A DNA stretch of 50,000 bases. Source: Chromera velia. Lineage: Eukaryota > Sar > Chromeraceae. Positions 1-12,355 of the stretch are shown piece by piece. Position 1 is the first letter of the stretch; each line of letters opens with the position of its first letter. A model generated the notes under the pieces. It saw nothing but the letters and a program-made list of their open reading frames with translations, was not told the origin of the DNA and did not search any database. The translations under genes were made by a program, and so were the position numbers. Location of the stretch: positions 5,001 to 55,000 of the forward strand of contig JAHBMJ010005960.1 of the NCBI GenBank assembly GCA_018398765.1, given 5' to 3'.

Positions 1-183
1 CATACGACATGTAGCTCTTCTGCATACATCATGACGCACGCACGAGATTCGGTGTCTGTCCCTTTTCTTTCACTGGTGCGATAATAAAATAAATCTTTCT
101 GTCCTGGCTAATGTCTTCTTGCTCTGGCATTGTATCTGTTCGTGTGGCTTGACTGTGGCTTTGTGGTGTGGATCTCTGTGCAG

Positions 184-3100
184 ATTGCTCGGCTCCCGTT
201 TACTCGGGCTCGGAGGTGGTCTGTGAGTGCAACCTGTTGCAGACTGAAACTACCATAATCCTTGCAACACAGGTAGGTCGGTTGTTGGGCTGCACAGGAG
301 AACACGTCAGGGGAGGAAACAAGGTGTGTGCGGTGTTTGTTCCTTTTCTTTTCGTCATACGAGGGGATTCGGGAAGATCTGTGAGGGATGCAAGGAAACA
401 AAACGGAGAACAGCTCCTTTCTGCCTTTCACTGCCAACATTTTCTGCTTGAGCCGCTTCAAATTCTTGGTGTAAACTCCCCATAATCGATGTCTGAAAGG
501 GGAGAGAGGGAATCCGAAACGGCTTCTGCGGGGTCCTTTAGAGCTGCAGATCATTCTGGCGAGGGTCTCCGTGTCTCTTGCTTTTGCCTACGTTCAATGG
601 ATCTATGATGACTTTCTTTCTGCGACGGCTCTCGTTTTGGTATGCGTTACCACAAGAACCTATTGAAAGGAACCCAAATGCCAAAAAATATTGCGAAAGC
701 ACGTTCATCTTAGCTTCCATATTTTGGTACAAAAAGGACTCAGCTGTCATCATGCTTACTTGTGGGTGCACATGCATGGTTGCAGTACACTGCGCCTCCT
801 GAAAATCTCCCCACAGTGGGGACTGCTGTGGTTGGATCTGCATCCTCGAGGGAGGGTTGGCCTTTCGTGAGGGCTTTGCTGGCGATGTTCTTCGGCATTA
901 TTTCTTTTGTAGGGGGCCTCGGGTACTTCCTTTTTGAGTCAGTCAGTCAGTCAGTGAGTCAGTGAGGCAGGGGAGTGTGAGGGAGAAAGGAAGGATTGAG
1001 GGACTTTATGCGTCTTTATGAAAGAAAGAAAGAAAGAAAGAAAGAAAGAAGGGAGGGAAGGAAGGAAGGAAGGAAGGAAGGAAAGAAGGAAAGAAAGAAA
1101 GAAAGAAAGAAAGAAAGAAACAGAGGAAGGAAGGAAGGAAGGAAGGAAAGAAAGAAAGAAAGAAAGAAAGAACGAAAGAAAGAAATAGAGGAAGGAAGGA
1201 AGGAAGGAAGGAAAGAAAGAAAGAGACAGGGACGGCAACATTAACATATAGAAGAGGGAAAAATGGGAATGCAACTGAAGGCTGCTCATGGCCACCTTTC
1301 ACACAACGGAGGCTGGAAAAGAGGAGGGAGAGGGGCGGTGGAAAAAAAGAATGGGGAGGGGCAGGGTGACAGAAAGAAGAATAGCAAACAGAGAGAGGGG
1401 GTGGAGGACAGGGGGGGTGTTTCAGTCGCCTCCCTTAAGGATGTCTTTTCGAAGGAGGCTGCCCTGCCGTCCTTTCGGTTCCTCAAATCAGCATTTTTGC
1501 TTACCCTTTCCACCCTCTCCTTTGTCTTCCCCCTATCGTCGAATCGCGTCTCTGCAGCGCCAGTTTCATTCCACAGAAATAGGGGGGGCAGGTCCAGATG
1601 CCCCCACAATGAAGTTCACTTGATTGTCTGTACTGCATTCAGGTCCATCCGAGAAGAGCTCAGACTCAACCCCCGCATTCTCACCGTGGAGCATCGCAAA
1701 GCCAACCTGACCGAGACTGCGGAGGCAAACGCAGCCGCAAAAGCGCACCTCTCCAAGGAGGGAAAGATGCTGCCATGGGTAGGAGGGAGTCATTCCGAAG
1801 GGGAATCGGGACAGTTGGCGGGAGGTTCAGGAGACAACTCAGAGCAGAGGAGTCCATCTAGGCCAGAGACCGGGGGAAGAAGGCGGTCTGGTTTCGGATG
1901 GACGTTCACTGTCTCATTCGCACCTTCACAGCTTTTCAAGGACAAATCTCTCAAGAAGGTCGTTGCACAGGATGGGAGTGGGAGTGGGAGTGGGGGAGAG
2001 TATGGGGGGGAATTTGGGGGGGAAGAAGAGACGGATAGAGGTGTTGACTGGACAAGAACTGAGTGGGCAAGGGACCTTTTATACTCTTCAGAACCTCATA
2101 TGTTCAGACTGAGACGGTACTTCAACCCGAGACGCGTGGTTGCGTTTCAGAAGGCGCAGCAGGAGAAATTGGCGTTTGAGGGCGGTGTGAGGTTGTCTCG
2201 TTGGAAGAACTTTTTTTACTTTGGAAGTCCTCCTTATGTTCGTCGGATTGTTCGTCGACTCCTTCAGGCGGAGTGTACTCTCGCTCTTCACGATGTACGG
2301 TTGATGAGAAGGTCTCTTCAGATGGTCCGGGCAGTGACACCCTCGGACGAAAGGGGGTACAGGGCTGGGGGTCTGAACAGACAAACAAGTCTGTGGGTTC
2401 GTTTGAACAGGGCGCTGAAACTTGTGCGGTGGGAGATGGGATTCACTTTTGATGTCGAGTCAGTCAGCCTCTCAAGTAGCTCTTGGTTTGTTGTGTGTAT
2501 TTGTGCCTTTTGTTTGGTCTTTTGTTTTTCTTCCCGCAATCTTTCGTCTCGTTTTTCCTTCCTTCCTTTCTACCCACTTCGTTTTGTCGCGTGAGAACCA
2601 AATGGGCGGGCAGCTGGGAAATAGTACGTGTCTGTAGGGGGGGGGTCTACCTACGTTGGTGTGTATGCGCTACCGGCCACGCTTGCATGTGCCCTCCTGA
2701 GAATGTGCATGTCTGCGTACCAGGATGAGTGTTGAGTGTGCGTGTTTCTCTCTTAGCCTCCCCGTCTTTCTGTACGCCCTTTTTTGTAAGTCAATCACAC
2801 TTTATCTCTCTCTCATCTTATTTGGCTGTCTGCCTGCTTGCCGGGCGGTGTGCCCTTTTCTGTTGGTATACACGTCTGCATGACGTGCATGCAGGCCCGT
2901 TTTCGCCAGAGGCGGCAACAATGCACTCCAGGTTCACGTGAGGAACACGATGGGGGATGACGATCTGGAAGACGACGGGGGCAGGGGGGGACACGCACAA
3001 AATTTGATGCAGCAGCAGCAGCACGTCGCGGCATTGCAAAGAGAAAGGGCTCGGCAGCAGAAGCTGCCGGTGCCTGGGGGGAAAAGGGAAACGGAAAAAG

Positions 3101-5450
3101 GGACGGAAGCGGAGTGCGAACTGCCAGGCAGGGGAGGAGACGAAATGGAAGCTGTAGAGGAGAGAGCGAGATCTTCCGATGCACTGCTGCTGCCTCGCCC
3201 GTCTGCGTCCCCCTCCTCTTCGGGTTCCTCTTCGATTTTTGTTCGAGGAGAAGCCCAGGAAGAGGGGAGTGGGGAGAGAAGAGAACAGGAACGGAGTTCG
3301 AGCGAGGCCGGTAGTTGTTTAGAGGGACAAGAAGAGGATAAGGAGGAGGATGGCCCTATTTGGAGGGAGGGAGTGGACGCCACAGTCAACGAAATGTTTT
3401 CGGTCGGTTCTTCATTGACCGTTGACTGTCACTCTCTTGAAGGTACTAAGCTTTTTCTGCGTTATTCTTCGCTTTTCCGTCCTCTCCATTGCTTCGCTGA
3501 TAGTGGTTTTTGGCCTACACAACCTGCATCCTCCGTCCCTCCCTCCCTCCCTCCTTCTTTGTTTCGGGTGCATCCTCCCTCCCTTCAAAATCATACGATC
3601 CTTCCCGTGTGCCAGTCAACTAGCCAGGTGGTGCTTGTGAAGAAAACAGTCTAGGTGCACACACGTAGCTTGACCGGCTCTGCTAATAACATTCTAAACC
3701 AGCGTTTTCTTATACTCACAAAACACACAGACTCACAGACACACACAGTAACTCGCACAAAGAGGGAGAGCTAGGGCGAGGGAGAGAAACACATGCTACA
3801 TGTACCCGTCTCCAAAAAGGCGGGACAAAGGCAAAGCTGCCAGGATTGTTCAGTCGCATAAACATCTTGATAGCTGCATATTCCGGCCTTTCTGTCCCTT
3901 TGGCCTCCGCATCTTCCTTCCTTCCTTCCTTCTTTCTTGGGTCTTGTTTCGTTTTTCTTCTTGCTTGCAGACTCTGCAGCTGGACGTGACTTGGAGAGAG
4001 TCCCCTTTCTCCCTTTTAGAATCTGAGGGAGAGGAGGCAAACAGCGATTGCGGTGGTGTCGGAAAGAGAACAGTAGAAAGGGGTGCATGGGGGGGGAGGG
4101 AAAAAAGAACAGTGGGGGCTGGGTTGAGTTTGATGAATCCCAGGACCGCACAGAGGAATTCGGTTGCTTCAGCGCTGCAAAATGTGGAGGAAGAAATGCC
4201 GCAGAGTGACGAAGAAGAGAACGTGTCCCTTTCTAGTGCGGGGGACAGACGCAAAGGGGAAAAAAGTACAGAAGCCGATGGGAATGGTAAACAAATGCCC
4301 ACCGGGGCCTCCAAAGTGGGCGAAGAAGACGGGGAAATTCAAAAAGTTGAGGACATCAGTGTAGACTTTGGGGGGGGACCGGAAGACGTACAAGATGCCT
4401 CTCACAGACGACTAAATCACTTGTCTCCAGCTGCGATGTTTTCTTCGGAACCGGCACACCTTTTCTCTTCCAACAGTGTAGAAGTCAACAGTGACGATCT
4501 CGATGATTTTGTTCGTAATGAGGGGGAGCAGCAGATGGAAATGGAAATCGATGGACTCAGAGAAGAACATTTGCGGAGAGAGAGAGGAGGCCAGCAAAAT
4601 GTTCAGGCAGCTCGCCTGTCAGAAGTAGCACAATTGACAGAAACAGGCCTTTCTCCCCCCAGGCACGAAATGGAAAACGATGCCGAGAGTGAGAATGTTG
4701 AGAGACGTTTCTTCTCAACTTCTTTTGCGGTTGCACTGACGGATCACGTCAGATCCGACCTAGAGAATCATCTGTGCGTAGTGAATTCAGAGGGAGAGGG
4801 GGGGGGAGAAGGAGTGTCTGGAACGGAAGAAGAAGGCGAAGAACTCAAAGACTCTGTCATTGACATTTTAATTGATGAAGCGAGCGTGCTCCCTGCGTCT
4901 TCCGCTTCTTCCAGTCGTTCTTCAAAAGACGGGTTGAAAGAGCCCGGGTATTCGAGACTTGCCTCCGCTGGTTATCGAGGCCAGAAACAAGTTTCTTTTG
5001 TGCCATCTCTCGGTCCGCCCATGTCGTCGTTGTCCTCTTCTTCCTCCTGCAGCAGCAGCCGAAGAAGTCCGCTCCCGGGAGAAGAGACCGAAGAGGAAGA
5101 AGCGCTGTTTGCAGAGAGGCGCTTCTCTTCCACACGGCGATCGCCCCAACGTCAGACGAGGGGAGACATGAGAAGAAAGAAAGCAAAGAGGAAAAAGAAG
5201 AAGAGAAACAAGCTGACGACAGAGGCGCTTCAGAAGTCCAAAGAAAAGATTGAAGAAATTGTCGACAAAGAGGACAACAAAGCCAAGATCATCAGAAAGG
5301 TAACTAAATCAGATAGACAGTCAGGCGGTCAGTCAGTCAGCTGGTCACTTCGTTCGGTATGTAGGCAAGTCACAGCGACCAGACAAATTGTCTGTCTGTG
5401 TGTATGTTTCTGTGTATCCCTTTCTCTCACTCTCTCCTTCTATCTACCAG

Positions 5451-5502
<52 letters not shown>

Positions 5503-5609
5503 CGTGTGCCTGTGTTTGTGTATGCATCTATCTCTCTCTTTCTCGGTGTGCGTGTATGTTTGATTCTCTCTCTCACACTCTCTCACTCTTTAACTCTCAC
5601 TCTCTCTCA

Positions 5610-5681
<72 letters not shown>

Positions 5682-8041
5682 ATGTATATGGATGGACGCG
5701 TGATTGCAGAAGCGCCACCCGATGGCGATCGTCGCCCCCACCGATATCTCCCGACAAGGGATGCTGCCGCTCCGGTAGGAAGGAAGAAAGGAGGGCTGCA
5801 AATTGTGCTCGTGAGGACATGGCATGTCCAGAAGAAGAGAAAGGGGTAGAGCCGTACACAGCCAAATTCAGTGAAAGGGGAATGAATAAACGCAAACAGA
5901 GATTTTCATACCTAGAAAGTCAGGTAGTGACGTGTACCCCGTGCACACACGCGTGCACCATTCACACGAGCAAAAGGACGGAAGAACGGCACTTTACGTA
6001 TCCGCAAACACACGCTCATTCACACTTGGATACAAGCAAGCACGATACTCTCTCTCATGCATTTGTGCTCACATAGTGGCCATCCTGGATCGCCTTTTTT
6101 TGTGGTCTTCTCTCTTCTGTTTGCGTGTCTCTCTCTCTCTGTCTCTTATTTCCTCTTGCCTGCCTGCCTGCCTCTCTCTGTACTTCCCTCATGCAGGTCT
6201 CGCTGGGCTCTCTGGCCCTTTTCCAAAACGCTCTTGTCAGTCCAGGCCGGAGACCTTCGTTTTCCTCCATGTATGTGTTGATTCATTCACGTTTTTGTTC
6301 ATTCATTCAGTCATTCTGTGCATGTATCGCGATGGTTTTTGCGCTTTTGGAACAAGCAAGGAAGAAAGAAAGACAGAGACAAGGGCATACAGAAGGCTAC
6401 GAACAACTGTGCCAAGAGACAAACACCGACATGAAAATTGAGTCCTTTTTTCTCCTTCTTTTATCTACGCTTTCTCCAACTTTATGCAGCAATACCGTCA
6501 AAGCGAGCACGGCAATTCTTCGCTTCCCAGACGCCAAGGACAACGTCCAAGTCAGAGACTTCTCAACTCTCACTGATGGCCTCCTGGCCGTCTCCCGTTT
6601 TTTCCTCGCCTGGCTTCTTGTGCTTTGTTTCTGTCTCTTTGTCGTGTGGGACGAGACAGACGCCAACCGCGAGCCGAGAAGACCAGACACACTCTCCACC
6701 GCCCCCGACGAATTTACCACCGCCGGCACTGCAGACCTTCCCGGATTCCTCTGGGTCGCACTCGCAAAAAGCATCGCCGCCTATGTCCTTGCGATGATCG
6801 TAATTGGAGTCTTCATTCGGCCCTTTGTTGCCGGTCTCTGGTCGCCCGAAAACACAGTCGGCCGACTCCCAGAGACGGCTATTATCAATTCAACCGACAC
6901 GATGCGACGGAATTCCGTAAACAACAACCTGGATTGGAGAGACGACGGTGGAGCGATGTCGTCGTTGAATAGGGGGGCAGACATAAGGTCAATGAAGGGA
7001 CACAATGAGGGGGGAAGTCCTTTCGGACGGGATGAATCGCTAGTCGATCAGACGGGACTCTCGGGAGGGGGTATGCGCTTGCAGTATTACGATTTCGGAG
7101 ACGGTTTAAATCGCTTTGCACCCCCTGTGAAGCTCTCCAAAACCGAATGTGCAAAGGCATACCTCCAGGTCAGGCGGCAAGAGGTTCAGCTGCAGATTTT
7201 GTTGGGAGCGATCTGCAGCTCCTTGGCACTGCTGATTGCCGGAGTCTTTGTTTCCGTTTGGCTGGGCGGAACTGCGTGGATCGGACGGACACGCAACACA
7301 GACTACATCGCACGGGAACACTCGACGTGCCTGCTCCTCTTGGCTGGGCTGGAGGGAACGTTTCCTTTGCTCATTGGAATCACTCACGCTTTTATTCTGA
7401 GGTCAGTCAGTTGTTTCGATGGCTCTTTTTCATACAGAGTTCTTTTCCAGGGAGCGCTGTATGAAAATGAAAAAGAATTCTGTATGAAAAAGAATGAATT
7501 TCTTCTGAAGTCAGTTGTTTCGTTTCGATCCCTCTATTAGCATGTACAGAGAGAGCCAAAGCGTGGAGCTCTGAGCATGCATGTGGGTGTGTTTATGCAT
7601 GCATGGGTGGTTGGTTGGGAGGGGGCAGGGGGGTAGAGAGTGATCGACGGAGGGTGGGAGAGACAGACATCCGATGCATCATTCATCCAACCAAGCACTG
7701 CTTTGTTTTTGATTTGTGTTGACATGGTCTTGGCATGAATCCACCAATCATGCTTTGGCTAAGCTCTTCCCTCCCTCTTTCCCTCCCTCGCTGCCTGCAT
7801 GCATACATGCAGAATGTGTCTGTGGGGATCCTGGCTGGACTCGGTGTTGAATGTCGCCCCCGGACTCCTCTGCTTTCCCGTGCTTGCGCCTGGACGCGTC
7901 CTCATGGTGGGCATCGATACAGTGAAGACCTTAGACGGTTCAGCAGGAAGTGACTGGGTGGTGCCGCCAGTAGAAGAGAACGTGCTTGAGGACAAGGACA
8001 ACGCGTCTGATGACAACAACTCCTCATGGATTGAATTTTGA
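184..8041 (+). CDS. Multi-pass membrane protein with GPS-like motif (5' partial), possibly polycystin-1/REJ-like
   Basis: Eight exons join in phase: 184-272, 786-937, 1643-2458, 2895-3402, 3971-5299, 6197-6270, 6490-7401 and 7813-8041. They encode at least 1,368 residues; the N-terminus lies upstream of the window. The first exon has a Cys-rich stretch with a C-x-C-N-x-L pattern (VVCECNLLQTETTIIL). About 25 residues later comes a hydrophobic segment (ALLAMFFGIISFVGGLGYF), the order of a GPS motif followed by TM1 in polycystin-1/REJ and adhesion receptors. The middle 850 residues are hydrophilic, with Gly/Glu runs, Gln repeats, basic KKKRNK clusters and no visible PLAT domain. The last 400 residues carry four or five more hydrophobic segments and an acidic tail (NASDDNNSSWIEF). 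The canonical HL/T cleavage site is not conserved, so self-cleavage is doubtful. Gene structure is fairly secure; the 3402/3971 junction is the least certain because a donor at 3443 breaks phase. The family assignment is an inference. Confidence 0.6.
938..1642 (+). repeat. Intron with (GTCA)n at the donor and a long (GAAA)n/(GGAA)n microsatellite
   Basis: The intron begins with GTCAGTCAGTCAGTCAGT, and positions about 1019-1230 are almost pure purine on the + strand: alternating blocks of GAAA and GGAA tetranucleotides with a few interruptions. Long Lys/Arg/Glu or Ser/Phe/Leu open frames over it are artefacts of the repeat. Purine runs like this can form triplex or slipped structures. Confidence 0.85.
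5455..5503 (+). repeat. (TC)n then (TATC)n microsatellite in intron
   Basis: A near-perfect TC run at 5455-5490 passes into TATC units. It lies in the intron between exons 3971-5299 and 6197-6270 of the membrane-protein gene. Confidence 0.9.
5615..5688 (+). repeat. Compound (CT)n(GT)n(ATGT)n microsatellite in intron
   Basis: Three consecutive simple-repeat blocks in the same order seen in helicase introns: CT to about 5640, TG to 5664, then TATG tetranucleotides. Same intron as the TC run at 5455. Confidence 0.9.
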
Positions 8042-9160
8042 TTCATCCGGCCCAGGCCAGATTCAAAAACATATTGTTTTATCAAATACTGTTTAAAACT
8101 TTAAATAATCTTTTTAAAAGGTAATCGGTCAGTTTCTGAATGAAAAATGCAGAGCTAGAGGTAAGCTTTGCAAGCCAGCCTGAGAGATGTATATTTACTT
8201 CAAGTTATGATTTGATTCTTTGATTTGGATAAGACAAAGCTGGACCTTGTCCCCTTGGCTGGTGAGCTGCCGCTAGAGCTCTGGCCAACCACCATCTTTA
8301 TCATCATTAATTATTGGTTGGTTTGTAGGCCATCATACAATATACGAGTTTAGAGTAGTGTTCTATTACCCCCTTGTTAGGCCGGCAATGGCCCGGCATT
8401 GATTGATTGATTGATATCATACAAGGGGGGAGAGAAAACGACGGCTTCAAAACATTTTTCAATGTCAATCGGGCCTGCCTGCGCAAACTAGTATAATGAT
8501 TCAGGGCAGCCTGACAGGGCTATCATAGTATAGTAATAGCCTACTACGTCATCAGAGCAGCCCTGTAGTACGCCGTTTATATTTATTTATATTCAGTACT
8601 ACTGTGCTAGACTACCGTGTCTATAGTAGTATGTATTTCTATATCATTCAATGTTAATTGCATGGGCAAGCGCCTCTATATATGTAAGTGTATTTAAGTC
8701 TATATTCAATTTTTTTTATATTGTCTATCAGATCTTACAACTCTTGGATTAGCTCCTACACTAGGCTTGTAAAGGTAATTTAATATTAATGTATATCAAT
8801 CTTTTCAAGAATATTCGAGAATTTTACGACCAAAATTTTACTTCAAAAACTGTTATACTTCAGGTTATACCTACAGTGTTGCACAGCTTAGCAGAGCTGC
8901 ACAAGGAGTTCATCGATCAATACATGGTTTTACCGGGACTTTTACCCCCGGAGTAACTTCCAGCGGACCTTAGAGCGGACCCCTCCATCACGCTGGCCCT
9001 TTTTATAACGTATACGCCCTTGAAGTTTCAAAGTTACTGATCTTTGCATCTTTGTAGTTGTCTGCTGTTGTGATGGGTCTGTCTAGGTCTGCGTTTACAA
9101 CAAATTCCAGCTCTACAATCAAGCTCAAAATTAACCCACGCCAGCCGGCCGCTAGCTCTG
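8042..9160. other. AT-rich intergenic gap between convergent genes
   Basis: From about 8050 to 9000 composition shifts to AT-rich, with many CTAG, TAGTA and TTTAAA words and no open frame of note. It holds the reversed LINE 3' fragment (8292-8455). Both flanking genes end here, so their 3' UTRs and poly(A) sites must lie within it; no clear AATAAA was seen next to either stop. Confidence 0.6.
8292..8455 (-). mobile_element. Solo LINE 3'-end fragment, reverse orientation
   Basis: Read on the minus strand, this stretch has the same block order as the LINE 3' end at 49520-49646: TTGTATGAT, then GGGGTAATA (minus of 8364-8372), then TATGATGGCCTACAAACC, then a TAATGATGATAAAGATGG tail. Compared with the intact end it carries a four-copy ATTG/TGAT tetranucleotide insertion near 8397-8415 and many substitutions, so it is older or from a sister subfamily. 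The alignment was made by eye. Confidence 0.6.
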
Positions 9161-11846
9161 CTAAGACCACAGGTTCCCATCTGCGGACATCCGCACCCTC
9201 AGTTCGAGGAACTTCCCCTCTGTCCGCCTGGCTGCTTCCATCAACTCCTCCTTCAAACAGAAGCACAGCTCCCCCCAGGAGGCGCGGGACCTCGGGTTCT
9301 TCCACCGGAAGTGCTTCTCCGTCTCCCCCCTCACGACGGTCACAGAGAACCTGAGGTCCTGACGGTAGTCGTCTCGTCTGCACAGAAACAAAGACGCGAA
9401 CTTCAAGTTCTCTGGTTGGGCCTCTTGAGACTCTGTAGTAGCAGAAGAAGAGGACGAAGAGAGCGGCATCTGAGTGAAGGGAGCATCGGGTTGAAGCCTC
9501 AGGAAGAAACGCGAACCCTGCAAGCAAGCAAACAACCAAGCAAGCAAGTGAAATCACATGCACGTAAGAATAGTTGAGGATCCATGAGACACATTCTTCG
9601 TTGAAGTCTCAAAGAGGAGAGATAATTAAAGAGGTTCGGACAGCGAGACAAAGACATGCGGAGAGAGTGAGAAGACATGAAGAAACGGCCAGAAGAGCTC
9701 CGTGAGAAAGAGAGGACAGCAAGGGAATCCAAGAAAGATGGAAGCCTCACACACTGCCCGCAGCGTCATCGCCTTCATTCATTCATTCATTCACTCATTA
9801 AACAAGAGAGGAATGGAGTTATGGGGGAACGAAGGCACAGAGAGACCGAACGGCAGAGAGGAAGGAAGGGGGAAGGTAGCGAGACAATTTGACTTTCGGA
9901 GGACAATAGTGAGACTCTTTTTTAATTCGTGTGAAGGAGGGAGCTGAGAAAAAGAAAGACCCTGGCCACCATTGCCCTGTCAAAGAAGCACAAACAAATC
10001 TCAGCGCGAACTTGATGAAAGTCATAAAAGAAGCAGAAATCTTACAACAAGACTGGGGCAAGGTAAGCAGCCAAGCGAAAATGAAATGAAGGAAATGTGT
10101 CGAAGAAATGCAGGCGGCCGATCGATCCGCTGCCTCGATTCTATCCAGAGTATCCATCCTTCTTGCGACGCTCTTTTTCCTGCTTTTCACTAAAATTGGA
10201 AATGTTGAAGTACAAGTAACTGCTCAACGTATGCACCTGAAAATCAAAATCGGTACTCTCCATCTCTTCCCCTCCCTTTGCGACGAGGGACCTCGCCTCA
10301 AAATCGGAAAACCTGACGATCACCGTGCGAGCATCTGCAGACAATCCGGTGGAAGGAAGGGCAGATGGTTTATAGACTCAGAGGTTGGTATAGAAGGGAG
10401 GGGGGGGGGAGATGACAAAGCAGCAATCCGCAAGGGTGAAAGAGACAAGAAAGAAGCACAGCCTCTGAATTGAATAATTAAAGCAATTGAGGCAAAGGAA
10501 GGGGGGGGGGCGCGATGTGCATCAGCCGATTGTGGAAAGATGAGGAGAATGCAGGGGGAAGGAAGGAAACGAGAAGCCCCGATCGAGCCCGGGGAAGAGG
10601 CAGAGACGAATGGAGGCTAGAAGCGATAACAAAAAGAGAAGAAAAAAGGCAGCCAATGATTTCGCAGAAACCGAAAAAAAGGAAAGAAAGAAAGACCGTT
10701 TTGTCTTCTTTTAGTGGGACTGTACGTATTCACATAAATGAACGACCCTATCGGTTCCAAAGTGGTCGTTTCGACTGCAGCGCTAGTCCTCTTCCTTCCC
10801 CTCCCATGATAAACCTTTGCCCCTCCCCAGCCGGGCAACTTCAAGGCAGAAGAAACACAATGCACGTGAAACACCCACCTACCTTTCTCCCTTTCCCTCT
10901 GCAGTTGTTCCCTCAGTTCCTCATTCGCCTTCTCCAATCTCTGGATTCTCATCTCTGCCTCTCGGTGGGCGCTGTCCACGTCTGCAGTTCTCTTCTGCTC
11001 TTCATCTCTTAACCTCAGCATTTCAGTCTGCATATTTCTTTTCTCAACCAATCTCGTGTCCAAATCCGAACGCAACTCTTCCACTTCTTTTGACAAAATG
11101 TCCCTCTCCTCTCCCAATCTACCAAGCTCCTTGAGCATCCACGAGATGTGCTCGGAGGTCGCCTCCGGATCCGTGACGTGCCCCTCAAGCTCCTTTCGCG
11201 GTAGCATCAGCACACCGCACGTTTCGACGGGGCATCTTACCAGAGCTTCAAGGCACTCACGAGCCAGATGGTGGTCCATCTTTCCTCTCGCGGGCTTCTC
11301 ACCGCACATATTCGGACACTCAACGGGATAACCGACACAATCCTCAAGATGCTTTTCTTCCGCTGCAAACGAAATGGACTTTCGACAAAAGTCACAGAGT
11401 ACAGGGCGATATCTGCAAGAGTTCTTGTGAATGCCCAACTCTTCCCTCTTCAACTTCACCCCACATTCGGGAAAATTGCAGGTCACAATCTGTTTCTTGC
11501 ACTCCATCCGCAAGTGGTTGGTCAGTTCTTTCCTCCGACCAATAAAAGAACAGCCAGTGTCCCTGTGCACACAGTGCCATCTCATGGTCTCGAGAAGTTT
11601 CGTGACCTGGGCAGGCGGGTGGCCCAGATGGGTGAAGCCCTCGCGGCAGGACGGGCAGGGCAAGTTACCGTCAAGCAGAGACTCTCCGCATGGACGACAA
11701 AACATGTGGCAACCAGCACAGTTGGCTGAGAAAGGGTCACTCACAATCTGAAGGCATTGGGGACATGCAAATTCTTCTGCGGCATGAGTGTCGACCGCAT
11801 CAGAAGAACTCAAAGTCACAGCCACAACCGCTTCTACTGACGTCAT
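9161..11846 (-). CDS. TRAF-like protein: RING finger, TRAF-type zinc fingers, coiled coil, MATH domain
   Basis: Three exons on the minus strand, 11846-10883, 10334-10237 and 9517-9161, join in phase to encode 472 residues. Residues 28-67 form a C3HC4-type RING (CPQC, then CHMFCRPC and CPSC). About 85-225 hold several TRAF/SIAH-type Cys/His fingers. About 230-320 is a strongly predicted coiled coil rich in E, R and L. From about 322 to the end, split over three exons, is a MATH/TRAF domain (VIVRFSDFEARS, then FFLRL and FASLFLCRRDD). The architecture is that of metazoan TRAF adaptors and related RING E3 ubiquitin ligases. Established for the family: the RING recruits an E2, the coiled coil trimerises and the MATH domain binds partner peptides. 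The acceptors are CTGCAG and TTGCAG. The ATG at 11846 gives a short acceptable N-terminus. The gene is convergent with the membrane-protein gene and divergent from the helicase gene. Confidence 0.85.
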
Positions 11847-12325
11847 GGCATGAACTCTTTACTGGGTAGTTTGAAACAAAGGAAAGAGCCCGTCAAAACG
11901 ACAAATCAGCAACCAGAATGACGAGACTCCCTCGTCGAATTAAGGTGCGCTGATATTGAAGCTTAGAGCGAAGAGACACCGTGCTATCGTCAGTGAACAA
12001 AAAAAATGTGCTGATGCTCCTCATACAATGCTGCCCCATTTCCCAGCCACATTCGCACTCTCAATGCTTTGCGCATTTCAAGCGTTTGAGGACGCTCGTG
12101 AATACCACTGCTTACCAATTTTGTTTTCAACGTCTTTCATCTGACACTGAGCTAGGAGAATCTATAGGAGACGTACAAGCAGGCAGAACATGCATGCGCG
12201 TCTCCGCCGCGGCCGCGCGCGCCAAGAAAGTTGACAAGCGCGATGACAAGCGCGCACATTTCGAGACCGAATCCGTCTCCTTTCCGATCACGACTCAATC
12301 GGACGCGAGTCTTCTGACATTCAGC

Positions 12326-12355
12326 TATATATAAGCCCTGGCCCTTGAATTGTGA
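12326..12355 (+). promoter_or_regulatory. TATA-like sequence plus left arm of 21-bp inverted repeat
   Basis: TATATATAA at 12326-12334 runs directly into a 21-bp block at 12335-12355 (GCCCTGGCCC...TTGTGA) that recurs exactly, in reverse complement, at 12667-12687. Reading rightward, the TATA precedes the block, so a start near 12355 would transcribe toward the helicase gene. Core-promoter function is inferred from composition and position between divergent genes. Confidence 0.45.

Noticed and set aside
951-1302. Long open frames rich in Lys/Arg/Glu or Ser/Phe/Leu on both strands
   Set aside because: Translations of the GAAA/GGAA microsatellite, lying within an intron.
1263-1642. ATG at 1263 as start of a 443-residue protein
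   Set aside because: The downstream coding part joins in phase to an exon ending at 937; the first 126 codons are intronic low-complexity sequence.
5388-5849. Ser/Leu-rich frames of 100-150 codons
   Set aside because: Read through CT and GT microsatellites in an intron.
9003-9563. 186-codon minus frame overlapping the MATH exon
   Set aside because: Out of frame with the MATH domain; the 9517-9161 frame carries the domain and agrees in splice phase.
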